This document shows, piece by piece, positions 37,509 through 46,294 of a stretch of 64,000 nucleotides of DNA; positions within the stretch are counted from its first letter, which is position 1; every line of letters begins with the position of its first letter. Under the pieces are notes generated by a model, which saw only the letters and a list, made by a program, of their open reading frames with translations, was not told the origin of the DNA and made no database searches. The position numbers and the translations under genes were made by a program. Location of the stretch: the NCBI RefSeq assembly GCF_000332235.1, contig NZ_CM001775.1, forward strand, positions 1,370,382 through 1,434,381. The letters are read 5' to 3'. The DNA is from Geminocystis herdmanii PCC 6308 (lineage in GTDB: Bacteria > Cyanobacteriota > Cyanobacteriia > Cyanobacteriales > Cyanobacteriaceae).

Positions 37509-38957
37509 ATGAGTCAACAATCGATCGATCGAGCCGAAAACCATGATAATAATGGTAAATCCAATATTGTCGCTAACTTAGACTCCCCTAACCTCTCCTT
37601 TGAAGACGATATTCCCGAAGAAAATAAAAAAGGTAACGGTTTAATCTTAGGTATCCTTATCGGCATTATCGGTACAATGATAGGGCTAAAAATTGTTAAC
37701 GGAAATCCTACCCCAGAAACCACTCCAGTATCTTCCCCCCTAGTAACAGAAACCATAAACACTAATCAAACTATCTCGACTACAACAGCACAAATTAAGC
37801 AAATTGACAGAAAAATAGAAGTTACAGGCACAGTTTCCCCCTACGAATTAATTCCTGTCATGTCTCAAAGTAGTAATCTACAGATTAAGGAAATATTAGT
37901 TGATGAAGGAGACATGGTGACTCAAGGACAAATTTTGATTCGTCTCGATGATACTATCCTACAAGCAGAGTTGAAACAAGCTCAAGCCGGAGTAGTACAA
38001 GCTCAGGCTAGACTAGCAGAAGTCAAAGCAGGTACAAGAAAAGAGGAGTTACAAAGAGCGAATGAAAATGTTAACTTTGCTCAAGCTGACTTATTACAAG
38101 CAGAATCAGATTTGCAATTAGCACGAACGAAACTAGCCAGAAATAAACAGTTAGAAGCAGAAGGCGCAATTCCTAGGGATAGACTAGACGAGTTGATTAA
38201 TGATGAATCCACCAAAAAATTTAATGTCACTAAAAATCAGGCTAGATTCAGAGAAGCTAAACAAAGATTAGCAGAATTACAAAAAGGAGAGCGTGAAGAA
38301 GTTATTGCCCAAGCTGAAGCTAGTTTAGTGGAAGCTCAAACAAGGGTAAAATTAGTAGAAGCAAGGTTAAAGGATACCATTATTCAATCTCCTGTTAACG
38401 GTAAAATTGCTGAAAGAAATGCGAGAGTAGGAGATGTCACTTCTTCTTTTAACGATCGAAAATTATTTACTATTATTGAAGAAGGGCGACTAGAATTACA
38501 GGTAAAAGTGCCAGAAAATCAACTAAAAGAGATTGCATCAGGGCAAAAAGTCTTAATTTCTTCCTCTGCCAACCCCAATCTTCAGTTAACGGGCATTGTG
38601 AGAGAGATTAACCCCATTATCGATGAGCAATCTCGCCAAGGCATAGTCAAAGTAGATTTACCCGATAATAATAATTTAAAGTCGGGAATGTTTGTACAGA
38701 CATCCATCATTACTAACACAAAATCTAGCTTAACCGTACCCATGTCAGCAGTTTTACCTCAAAGAGATAGCACTGGGGTTGTTTATATAGTCAAACCAGA
38801 CAACACCGTCAAAATGCAACAAGTTTCTCTAGGGGAAATTATTAATAATCAAGATATAATCATCGTTTCGGGATTAAATGTCGGAGATGTTATTGCTTTA
38901 AAAGGAGTAAATTATCTTCAAGACGGCAGTAAAATTTCGATCGAAAATGATCAATAG
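37509..38957 (+). CDS. HlyD/RND-type periplasmic adaptor (membrane fusion protein)
   Basis: The 482-residue protein has an N-terminal membrane helix (LILGILIGIIGTMIGLKIV, about 45-63), a biotinyl-lipoyl-like half motif (KEILVDEGDMVTQGQILIRLDD, about 125-146), a long alpha-hairpin coiled coil (about 150-290) with repeated A-Q-A segments, the second lipoyl half (IIQSPVNGKIAERNARVGDVT) and beta-barrel/MP domains. It would link an inner-membrane ABC or RND pump to an outer-membrane channel. No pump gene follows on this strand. The array of heptamers after the stop separates it from the convergent transferase gene. Confidence 0.85.
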   Translation: MSQQSIDRAENHDNNGKSNIVANLDSPNLSFEDDIPEENKKGNGLILGILIGIIGTMIGLKIVNGNPTPETTPVSSPLVTETINTNQTISTTTAQIKQIDRKIEVTGTVSPYELIPVMSQSSNLQIKEILVDEGDMVTQGQILIRLDDTILQAELKQAQAGVVQAQARLAEVKAGTRKEELQRANENVNFAQADLLQAESDLQLARTKLARNKQLEAEGAIPRDRLDELINDESTKKFNVTKNQARFREAKQRLAELQKGEREEVIAQAEASLVEAQTRVKLVEARLKDTIIQSPVNGKIAERNARVGDVTSSFNDRKLFTIIEEGRLELQVKVPENQLKEIASGQKVLISSSANPNLQLTGIVREINPIIDEQSRQGIVKVDLPDNNNLKSGMFVQTSIITNTKSSLTVPMSAVLPQRDSTGVVYIVKPDNTVKMQQVSLGEIINNQDIIIVSGLNVGDVIALKGVNYLQDGSKISIENDQ

Positions 38958-39028
38958 GGTGTGATGAAATCATCTGTTTACAGAAGACATCTCCAGAAAT
39001 TAAATTTTTGACTATTAGACTTCTCCAA

Positions 39029-39097
39029 CTCAATTCTCAATTCTCCATTCTCAATTCTCCATTCTCCATTCTCCATTCTCCATTCTCCATTCTCCAT
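39029..39097. repeat. Period-7 array (TCTCCAT units) abutting a stop codon
   Basis: About nine heptamers of TCTCCAT or TCTCAAT. The last unit ends at 39097, directly before the stop codon complement (39098-39100) of the minus-strand transferase gene. Confidence 0.85.
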
Positions 39098-40180
39098 TTA
39101 TTTCTCATTAGAATCAACTCGACGATGGCGCCATACTTGCCACCCCGTATAAATTAACAACATCGTTGCGGCAAAAGCATAAACTCCCCCACTAGGGAAA
39201 CCAGAAAATACAAGGGCAAAACTCCCCACCCACAGGGTTAAAGCATAGATAAATAATACAGTCAAACGTTGAGAAACTCCAGCTTTTAAAAGACGATGAT
39301 GTAAATGACGATTATCCGCTAAAAAGGGAGATTTACCTTGCGCTACCCTCGAAAAAATTACCCAAGACATATCTAAAATAGGTACAGCTAAAATAATGTA
39401 AGGTAAAACTACTGCCGTCACGGCGGCGGTTTTCGCTAAACCAATGACTCCCACTCCTGCTAACATAAATCCCATAAAATATGCCCCCCCGTCTCCCATA
39501 AATATCTCGGCAGGGTTGAAGTTATATCTTAAAAATCCTAATGCGCCTCCTGCTAAGGCTGCCGCTAATAAGGCGGCGGCAGGTTGATTCATGAATAAAC
39601 TCACAATAAGCATCACCACTGCACCAATGCCACAGACTCCAGCGGCTAATCCGTCTAAACCGTCAATCCAGTTAATGGCGTTTACCATACCTACTAACCA
39701 AATTACGGTAATAGGAAGACTTAACCACCACATATCAAGGTTAATTAAATGTCCAAAGGGAAGGGTAAAAAATTCGATTCTGACTCCTTTATACCATGCA
39801 AAACCAGCGACGATCGACTGCATCAGAAGACGAGAGGAAGGGGAAAGATTAAATAAATCATCGGCTAAACCAATAAAAAAGAAAAATACAGCACCAATGG
39901 TAACCCCCCAAATTTCAGCATCTTTTTCTGGGGATAATATACCAAATCCCCCTAACCACCATACAATTAATAATCCTGCCGTTGTACCTGCAAATATTGC
40001 TACTCCCCCTATACGCACGATCGGTTTCCGATGTACTTTACGAGGATCAGGTTTGTCCACATGACCACTTTTAAGCCCGATCGTTTTTACTACAGGAGTA
40101 CTCCATAAGACAACATTCATGGAGACAAGAAAGGCAATAAGATGATAGATTTCGTTAGTTTTGGATAATGCACCATTCAT
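39098..40180 (-). CDS. MraY/WecA family UDP-sugar:undecaprenyl-phosphate transferase
   Basis: The 360-residue polytopic protein has about 10-11 helices. Motifs are VDKPDPRKVHRKPIVRIGG (about 41-59), the DDxxD-like GLADDLFNL (about 104), NAINWIDGLDGLAAG (about 167, catalytic Asp), and FMGDGGAYFMGF (about 228) with the HLHHRLL histidine motif (about 294). This layout fits WecA-like enzymes that start polysaccharide or O-antigen chains by moving GlcNAc-1-P (or similar) to undecaprenyl phosphate, rather than MraY itself. It is probably involved in envelope polysaccharide synthesis. Confidence 0.88.
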   Translation of the reverse strand: MNGALSKTNEIYHLIAFLVSMNVVLWSTPVVKTIGLKSGHVDKPDPRKVHRKPIVRIGGVAIFAGTTAGLLIVWWLGGFGILSPEKDAEIWGVTIGAVFFFFIGLADDLFNLSPSSRLLMQSIVAGFAWYKGVRIEFFTLPFGHLINLDMWWLSLPITVIWLVGMVNAINWIDGLDGLAAGVCGIGAVVMLIVSLFMNQPAAALLAAALAGGALGFLRYNFNPAEIFMGDGGAYFMGFMLAGVGVIGLAKTAAVTAVVLPYIILAVPILDMSWVIFSRVAQGKSPFLADNRHLHHRLLKAGVSQRLTVLFIYALTLWVGSFALVFSGFPSGGVYAFAATMLLIYTGWQVWRHRRVDSNEK

Positions 40181-40283
40181 AGGTTAGTCAAGGGAAGGGG
40201 ATTAGTATTAATACCATATAAATCATAGCTTACCCCAGTTATATTAACCTGATTTGGTTATGTCTTTTTTAAATAATTAACCT

Positions 40284-41297
40284 TTAAAAGTTATCAATGA
40301 CAATACGATCGTCCTCTTTTTCCCATAATGCCCTATTTAAAGCATTTTCAGCTACTTCAATTAAAATATTTGGCGGTAAAGCCTGACTAGGAATACCTGT
40401 GGCAATACCAAAACTGAAACTGATATATTCACTAAAATCAGAGTAATGATGGGGTATTTGCAAATCTTTAATGTTTTTGTTGATTATTTCGGCAACTTTT
40501 TGCGCACCATCTTGATCTGTATTTGGTAATAGAATAGCAAATTTTCCCTGATTAAATACTCCCACAAAATCTCCCGGTCTTTTGACAGTGGATTTAATCA
40601 TATTACCAATGATTTCTAAACAGTTGTCGATTAAATCTTTTTCATGATTTTCTTGATAATTGATAAAATCGTTAATTTCTCCCATAATTAAAGAAATATT
40701 TGTTCCTGCTAAATCTCCAAAACTCGATCGTTGTCTTGCACCTCTGAGCCATTCCTGTGATAAAGTTTTTTCAAATTCTTCTTTTTGTGGTAGGATGCTC
40801 GATCGATCTTCTTGATTAATTTTTGCTAATTCTAATTTAGCTTTTTCTAGGGCTAATTTGAGTTTTTGATAATGGGGTATTAATTTGTGAAGTTGATTTG
40901 TTTTCTCCGTTAATTCTTTCCGCAGACTTTTTAATTGTATTTGTATCGATATTTTATGGAGTATTTCTGCCGAACTAAAGGGATAATTGATATAATCTGA
41001 ACCTCCAGCATTAAACATAGTTTCAGCGTCAAAATAACGTTGATCTCTATTGATAAAAATAACGGGGATATTTTCCCCTATTTCTAAGAGTTTAATTTTT
41101 TTACAAACTAAATAAACATCTTTATCTTTAAAAGTTGCACTAAGCAAAATTATATCTGGATGTTCACCATTAATTAAATCTAAAAGTTCAGATTCTTGAT
41201 CGGTAATATTTACTTTATAATTAGCTTCATGAAGTAGCCTTAAAAAAAATTGACTTTGTTCTTCTAAATCATCGAAAATAATAATTTTTTTGTTCAT
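40284..41297 (-). CDS. REC-GGDEF protein, both domains degenerate
   Basis: The 337-residue protein has a receiver-like domain (about 1-125), a coiled-coil linker (about 125-165) and a GGDEF-like domain (about 175-335). The acidic pair Asp9/Asp10 remains, but the phosphoacceptor position is Ser53 (PDIILLSATF) and the conserved Lys is replaced (DYINYPFS). In the cyclase domain the GG(D/E)EF loop reads FNQGKFAILLP, so it lacks the catalytic acidic residues. It therefore probably neither takes phosphate normally nor makes cyclic di-GMP, and may act by binding a partner or nucleotide. Confidence 0.8.
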   Translation of the reverse strand: MNKKIIIFDDLEEQSQFFLRLLHEANYKVNITDQESELLDLINGEHPDIILLSATFKDKDVYLVCKKIKLLEIGENIPVIFINRDQRYFDAETMFNAGGSDYINYPFSSAEILHKISIQIQLKSLRKELTEKTNQLHKLIPHYQKLKLALEKAKLELAKINQEDRSSILPQKEEFEKTLSQEWLRGARQRSSFGDLAGTNISLIMGEINDFINYQENHEKDLIDNCLEIIGNMIKSTVKRPGDFVGVFNQGKFAILLPNTDQDGAQKVAEIINKNIKDLQIPHHYSDFSEYISFSFGIATGIPSQALPPNILIEVAENALNRALWEKEDDRIVIDNF

Positions 41298-41430
41298 GGT
41301 GTTCGATCGACATTTTATATAGTAATTTTTTTAAAAGTTCTCAAAAACTTTAACTAACATTAAGATTAGTTCATCTTGTATAATAGATGGAGAATTATTC
41401 TATATCAATCATAAAATAAAATCGTCTTTT

Positions 41431-41502
41431 TTAGACTTCTGGGAAAAATTAAATTTTAAGAAGCTAAAATCATCGTAGAAGCGTAAACTTTTACGCCTCT
41501 AC
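41431..41502. repeat. Composite intergenic repeat, second copy
   Basis: TTAGACTTCTGGGAAAAATT followed about 25 bases later by the palindrome GTAGAAGCGTAAA / TTTACGCCTCTAC (41475-41502). Same module order as 27562-27632. Confidence 0.75.
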
Positions 41503-41592
41503 AGAAATTATTAGATATGTCGATTTTGTGTTTAGGCTTATTGTATAGTATATTTTTTCTCAGAAAATTTTAATTAATTTAAAATAATGTTA

Positions 41593-42477
41593 TCAATTAT
41601 CCACAATTTTAACTCCAACTTTTGCCAATATTTTCAACAAATTTGATTCTTTTATTAAATTTAATTGCTCTGAATTTTTAACTAAAAAAGCTCCTGCAAA
41701 TCCCAAGGAATTAATCGAGATAGATTGATATTTTTCTTGGGTACGAGGTATGATCATCATCCAATCTTTTGTGATTAGTAAATTATAGTTTTGTGATGGT
41801 TTATTTTCCTCAATGTTAATATTTAATTGAGCTAATAATTGATGATAATATTTTAGGGTGATTTGTGATAATACTTGCGATGATTGTTGACTATCAAAAA
41901 AAACGATCGAGTGTAAAAATGGGAACTCTTTTAAAGTAATAATTTCTTGAGTATTTCTATAACTTAAAACTAAATCATTAATCGGGATAGTCTCAATTTC
42001 TTGAGCTAAAGGATAAGGTACTAATTGTAAATGTTTATGAGGTTGAGAAGCTCCCGATAATTTACCGCTATTATAAAACCCTAAACCATTAATTTCTGAT
42101 AAAACTGTCCATAAAGCGGAAAAATCAGCTAAATTTAAAGCACTTTCTTGTTCTTCAAATTCACGGGTAACAATTAATAAATGATGGTCAAAAACATTAA
42201 ATTTATTTAAAATAGCTACATGGCTATCGCTAATATTATCAACGAATAAATCTCGATCGTAGGGCAAAAAAGGATTAAAAGAGGTTTGAGATTTTTTTTG
42301 TTTCTTTTTTTCGTTATCTTTTCTCTCTAAATTTTCGACTATTCTAATCAGAAAAGGAATATGATCTTGTTTTAATATTTGATATGTTGTCAATATCGGG
42401 TGTAAGGCTTTTTTCTCAAGAGCTTTTTCTGTCACTAATTTTAGTTTTTCGACTAGACAAAGACTTTTTTTATCCAT
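41593..42477 (-). CDS. ATP adenylyltransferase / Ap4A phosphorylase (Apa1/2 type)
   Basis: The 294-residue protein shows the HIT-superfamily motif of this group, GASQPHKHLQLVPYP (about 145-159; the catalytic H-x-H-x-Q is HKHLQ), with NKFNVFDHHLLIVTREFEEQ (about 90) and the ATP_transf C-terminal domain. The enzyme splits diadenosine tetraphosphate with phosphate into ATP and ADP, or makes ADP from adenylyl sulfate. A Lys-rich insertion (NEKKKQKKSQ, about 55-64) is unusual. It stands alone on the minus strand. Confidence 0.88.
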   Translation of the reverse strand: MDKKSLCLVEKLKLVTEKALEKKALHPILTTYQILKQDHIPFLIRIVENLERKDNEKKKQKKSQTSFNPFLPYDRDLFVDNISDSHVAILNKFNVFDHHLLIVTREFEEQESALNLADFSALWTVLSEINGLGFYNSGKLSGASQPHKHLQLVPYPLAQEIETIPINDLVLSYRNTQEIITLKEFPFLHSIVFFDSQQSSQVLSQITLKYYHQLLAQLNINIEENKPSQNYNLLITKDWMMIIPRTQEKYQSISINSLGFAGAFLVKNSEQLNLIKESNLLKILAKVGVKIVDN

Positions 42478-42737
42478 AGAAAATAATGTTATTAAAATAT
42501 TTTTTTATAAATAAAATGAAAGGATAGATACAGCTAATAATTCATCGATTGCTTGTTTCATTGCGATCGAGATGTATTCTGTTAACATTAATGATAAATA
42601 AACCAATGAGAACTTATCGACATAATAACACATTCACACAAACACCAAAAAGCAACCCTTTAGCCTCTCTTCACCCATAATTTTATCCCGAAGTGAACTA
42701 TAATTGATTAGTAAAATAGAGAATAAAAAGATAGATT

Positions 42738-43409
42738 ATGACAACCACAGCAGATGATGTTTGGCAATTACTAGGAGAATTAGTTAACGCTCAAAAAGAA
42801 ACAGAACGTATTTTAAAAGAACAATCTTTGGAAACCGATCGACGTTTTCAGGAAACAGAGCGTATTTTAAAAGAGCAATCTTTAGAAACAGAACGTATTT
42901 TGAAAGAGCAATCTTTAGAAACAGAACGTATTTTGAAAGAGCAATCTCGAAAAACCGATCAACAGATTAAGCAGGTTAATCAACAAATTGGTAAATTAGG
43001 TAATCGTTTAGGGGAGTTTGTAGAGTGGCAAGTGCGTCCTTCTGCCGTAGAGTTATTTAGACAAAGGGGGATTGATATTCATGAGATACAATCAGATGTA
43101 TCAGTTAAGAGGGTGGATGGTGGTTTAGAAATCGATTTATTGGTGGTTAATGATACTGAAGTAGTTTTAGTGGAAGTAAAAAGTAAATTAACTCAGAGGG
43201 ATGTGGATGAGCATAAGGAGCGTTTAAGTAAATTTAAAAAATTTATGCCCCGTTATCAAAATATGAAGGCTTATGGTGCTGTGGCGGCGATGGTTGTCAG
43301 TGATGAGGTAACAAATTATGCTTATAGTAACGGTTTATTTGTTTTAGCCCAAAGTGGAGAGAATATGACTATTACCAATAGTTCGCAATTTAAGCCTCAA
43401 GTATGGTAA
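42738..43409 (+). CDS. Coiled-coil PD-(D/E)XK nuclease-like protein with 11-residue repeats
   Basis: The 223-residue protein has an N-terminal coiled coil built from four near-identical 11-residue units, TERILKEQSLE (residues 22-32, 40-50, 51-61, 62-72; the middle ones contiguous), followed by a C-terminal domain with GGLEIDLLVVNDTEVVLVEVKSK, giving Asp133, Glu146 and Lys148 in PD-(D/E)XK nuclease spacing. Such coiled-coil plus nuclease-fold proteins are common in cyanobacteria and uncharacterised. The 33-base DNA units are almost identical, so the array looks recent. The two small genes after it are on the same strand. Confidence 0.75.
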   Translation: MTTTADDVWQLLGELVNAQKETERILKEQSLETDRRFQETERILKEQSLETERILKEQSLETERILKEQSRKTDQQIKQVNQQIGKLGNRLGEFVEWQVRPSAVELFRQRGIDIHEIQSDVSVKRVDGGLEIDLLVVNDTEVVLVEVKSKLTQRDVDEHKERLSKFKKFMPRYQNMKAYGAVAAMVVSDEVTNYAYSNGLFVLAQSGENMTITNSSQFKPQVW

Positions 43410-43462
43410 GTTCGATTATTATTCGATCGAACCCCTAATCCGAAAAAACTCGTATTTAGATT

Positions 43463-43534
43463 TTGGCTGGAGAAAATATTGAAATTATCATATATTCAGA
43501 TGGAAATTGGGAGTTTTTACCAAATGAAAGTTAA
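43463..43534 (+). pseudogene. Remnant of a small DUF6888-like gene
   Basis: A reading frame translates as ILAGENIEIIIYSDGNWEF and ends at a TAA inside the next gene. It looks like the C-terminus of a small cyanobacterial protein (I recall DUF6888, usually just upstream of a DUF6887 gene). The frame just upstream reads EKTRI then a TAG at 43457, where the family would continue, so the 5' part is missing or interrupted. Confidence 0.45.
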
Positions 43535-43715
43535 TTTTGAAACAATGACAAAAGCTGAATTGAGAACCTATGTATTAAGTCATAAAGACGATGAAGAAGC
43601 ATTAAGAGTTTTGATGAGTCGCCGTAGTGGTATTAAATATCAATTTGAGAATACAGAAGAAGGTAAACAACAAATTAAAAACTTAATTCAACAAAAAATA
43701 GAAGGGAAATTATAA
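43524..43715 (+). CDS. Small conserved protein (DUF6887-like)
   Basis: The 63-residue protein from ATG 43524 is MKVNFETMTKAELRTYVLSH followed by an acidic DDEEAL, RVLMSRRSG and a polar helix. The MTKAELRTYVLSH opening matches a small cyanobacterial family that I recall as DUF6887. Its start overlaps the stop of the DUF6888-like remnant, the usual arrangement of that pair. The function is unknown; a toxin-antitoxin-like pair has been my suspicion but is unproven. Confidence 0.55.
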   Translation: MKVNFETMTKAELRTYVLSHKDDEEALRVLMSRRSGIKYQFENTEEGKQQIKNLIQQKIEGKL

Positions 43716-43830
43716 ACTAGGAGGTATCTAAGTTTACTGATTGAGAACAGAAAGATTGCTTATTTTCCATTGTCAATGGTCAACCGTTATGATATAATGT
43801 GGGGTTACGTTTTATCAGTAATATTTGGTG

Positions 43831-45612
43831 ATGTCAGATAAATTTCCCCACCGTACAAAAATTGTAGCCACCGTAGGACCCGGTTGCGCTAATCCCGAAA
43901 CCTTACGTCAAATGATTCTTGCAGGCGCTAATACTTTTCGCCTCAACTTTTCTCACGGTGATCATGATGTTCATCAGCGTAGCATTCGATTAATTCGTCA
44001 GGTAGAAAATGAGTTAAATCAACCCATTGGTATTTTACAAGATTTACAAGGACCAAAAATTAGACTAGGAAAATTTCCCTGTGGCTCGATCGAACTCCAA
44101 GAAGGCGATCGATATATTCTCACCAGTAGGGAAGTAGAATGTAATCAAGAAATAGGCTGTATTAGCTACGAAAATTTAGCCGAAGAAGTGCCTATTAACG
44201 CCAGAATCTTACTAGATGATGGTAGGGTAGAAATGGTAGTCAAAGAGATTGATTTAGACAAAAAAGACTTACACTGTCAAGTGGTGGTAGGAGGAGTACT
44301 TTCTAGTAATAAAGGAGTAAATTTTCCCAACGTTTACTTATCAGTCAAAGCCTTGACAGACAAAGACAAAAAAGATTTAATGTTCGGTTTAGATCAAAGA
44401 GTGGATTGGGTGGCATTAAGTTTTGTTCGTAATCCACAAGATGTATTAGAAATCAAAGACTTAATCAGCAGTGCGGGAAAATCAACCCCTGTCATCGCCA
44501 AAATTGAGAAACACGAAGCCATCGAACAAATGGAAGAAATCCTCTCCTTATGTGACGGGGTGATGGTAGCAAGGGGAGATTTAGGGGTAGAATTACCAGC
44601 AGAAGATGTGCCTATTTTACAAAAACGTCTTATTCGTACAGCTAATCGTCTTGGTATTCCTATCATTACCGCTACCCAGATGTTAGATAGTATGGTAAAT
44701 AGTCAAAGTCCTACTCGTGCAGAGGTTTCTGACGTTGCCAATGCCATTTTAGACGGTACAGATGCGGTAATGCTATCCAATGAAACGGCGGTGGGTAAAT
44801 ACCCCGTTCAAGCAGTGGCGACTATGGCAAAAATCGCTCGAAGAATTGAAGAAGAAAGAGAAAAAATTGTTGCACCCTATAGCGATAATTTTGATAACGA
44901 AAGTATCTCTACTGCCATCGCTGGAGCGGTTAGTCAAATTGCCAAGAAATTGGGGGCATCCGCCATCATGACGTTAACAAAAACTGGAGCAACGGCTCGT
45001 AACGTGTCGAAATTTCGCCCTCGAACCCCTATCTTCGCCATTACGCCCCATGTGAGCGTTTCTCGTCAATTACAGTTAGTTTGGGGGGTTAAACCTTTAC
45101 TATTATTAGATTTACCCGGATTGCGTCAAGTATTCCAAGCGGCTATTAATGTGGCAAGGGAAAAAGGCTTACTCCAAGATGGTAATTTAGTTGTGATGAC
45201 AGCAGGTACATTGCAAGGGGTTGCTGGTTCAACGGATTTAATTAAAGTCGAAATAGTTAAAGGTTTGCTGAGTGAAGGGGTTGGTATCGGGCAAGGTGTA
45301 ATTACAAGTAGAGCTAAAGTAGTTCAAGATGTCAGTCAACTAAGTAATTTTAGTCAAGGGGATATCTTAGTTACTCAAGCCACTGATAATCAATATGTAG
45401 ATGCCATGCGTTTAGCCAGTGCCATCGTTACCGAAGAAACGGGAGTTCGATCGCACGCCGCCCAAATCGGTATGCGTTTAGGGATTCCCGTCATCGTAGG
45501 GGTAAAAGAAGCCACTCGTTTGATTCGAGATGCTAGTTTTGTCACCCTCAAAATTGAGCAAGGTTTAGTCTATTTAGGCACAGATAGCCCTCAAGGAGAT
45601 GTGGACAGTTAA
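43831..45612 (+). CDS. pyk: Pyruvate kinase with C-terminal PEP-utilising domain
   Basis: The 593-residue enzyme has the usual A/B/C domains: KIVATVGPGC, FRLNFSHGDH, PVIAKIEKHEAIE, VMVARGDLGVELP, ITATQMLDSM and TLTKTGATARNVSKFRP. Beyond about residue 480 it carries the extra C-terminal PEP-utilising mobile-domain-like segment (GDILVTQATDNQYVDAM, TGVRSHAAQIGMRLGIPVIVG), typical of many bacterial and cyanobacterial kinases. It converts phosphoenolpyruvate and ADP to pyruvate and ATP. ATG 43831 is used rather than the upstream TTG/GTG codons. Confidence 0.95.
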   Translation: MSDKFPHRTKIVATVGPGCANPETLRQMILAGANTFRLNFSHGDHDVHQRSIRLIRQVENELNQPIGILQDLQGPKIRLGKFPCGSIELQEGDRYILTSREVECNQEIGCISYENLAEEVPINARILLDDGRVEMVVKEIDLDKKDLHCQVVVGGVLSSNKGVNFPNVYLSVKALTDKDKKDLMFGLDQRVDWVALSFVRNPQDVLEIKDLISSAGKSTPVIAKIEKHEAIEQMEEILSLCDGVMVARGDLGVELPAEDVPILQKRLIRTANRLGIPIITATQMLDSMVNSQSPTRAEVSDVANAILDGTDAVMLSNETAVGKYPVQAVATMAKIARRIEEEREKIVAPYSDNFDNESISTAIAGAVSQIAKKLGASAIMTLTKTGATARNVSKFRPRTPIFAITPHVSVSRQLQLVWGVKPLLLLDLPGLRQVFQAAINVAREKGLLQDGNLVVMTAGTLQGVAGSTDLIKVEIVKGLLSEGVGIGQGVITSRAKVVQDVSQLSNFSQGDILVTQATDNQYVDAMRLASAIVTEETGVRSHAAQIGMRLGIPVIVGVKEATRLIRDASFVTLKIEQGLVYLGTDSPQGDVDS

Positions 45613-45646
45613 GAAGTGAGTGAGTAAAATTAATGGTATATTTGCT

Positions 45647-46180
45647 TTACCCATACCAAGAAATTTCTTGATTAGAAGCAGTTAACCCTTCTCCATCTTC
45701 TTCCCAATAAAAATCAAGGAGATAATGTAACTTAACTACTTCATGTTCAGTAATTTCTCGATTTTTAACTTTTTCTAAGAAAGACTCCATAAAATTGACG
45801 ATCGTACTTAATTCCTCCTTTGGTAAAGAGTCGTTAAGATTAGTTAAAGTTCTTTTAGCATCGGCGATCGTATTACTCTTTTGTGGTAAAGGTGTGGACT
45901 TTCTTAAAGGGTCTCTTGTAATTGCGGCGATACCTTGTACTACTGCTTGTCTAATTTGTTGTCTTAATTGTACCACACCTCTGGCTTTTTGTTTATCAAT
46001 ACCTTCTTTGGATGAAGCATATAAACTAGGCAGACGATTAAGGGCGAAAGTTGCTATTTCCACTAAATTCACCGAACCAGCCATATTATTTAAGGCTTTA
46101 TTATTAATGAGTTGATACTCGATTTCTTCATCTACGAGTAATTCCATGACATTTTTATAGGTATTTTTTTCTGTTGACAT
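45647..46180 (-). CDS. ComFB family protein (cyclic dinucleotide receptor type)
   Basis: The 177-residue protein begins with KNVMELLVDEEIEYQL, then NLVEIATFALNRLPSLYASSKEG, the ComFB core. The C-terminal half is a helical extension (KRTLTNLNDSLPKEELSTIV, HEVVKLHYLLDFYWE). Cyanobacterial ComFB proteins bind cyclic di-GMP or cyclic di-AMP and affect cell size or natural competence. Binding residues cannot be confirmed here. It lies between the convergent pyk and, after a heptamer array, the co-directional proS. Confidence 0.8.
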   Translation of the reverse strand: MSTEKNTYKNVMELLVDEEIEYQLINNKALNNMAGSVNLVEIATFALNRLPSLYASSKEGIDKQKARGVVQLRQQIRQAVVQGIAAITRDPLRKSTPLPQKSNTIADAKRTLTNLNDSLPKEELSTIVNFMESFLEKVKNREITEHEVVKLHYLLDFYWEEDGEGLTASNQEISWYG

Positions 46181-46208
46181 AGCAATTTTATTTTGGCAAT
46201 AAACAACA

Positions 46209-46260
46209 ATTGAGAATTGAGAATTAAGAATTGAGAATTGAGAATTGAGAATTGAGAATT
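46209..46260. repeat. Period-7 array (GAGAATT units)
   Basis: Seven heptamers of GAGAATT with one AAGAATT variant. It lies between the proS stop and the start of the ComFB gene, i.e. in the leader of ComFB or the 3' end of the proS transcript. Confidence 0.85.
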
Positions 46261-46294
46261 AAAACTCAACTCCCCATTACTTATTAGCTTTTAC

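Noticed and set aside
39591-40064. 157-codon plus-strand frame antisense to the WecA/MraY-type gene
   Set aside because: It lies entirely opposite a well-conserved membrane protein gene and its translation shows no family features.
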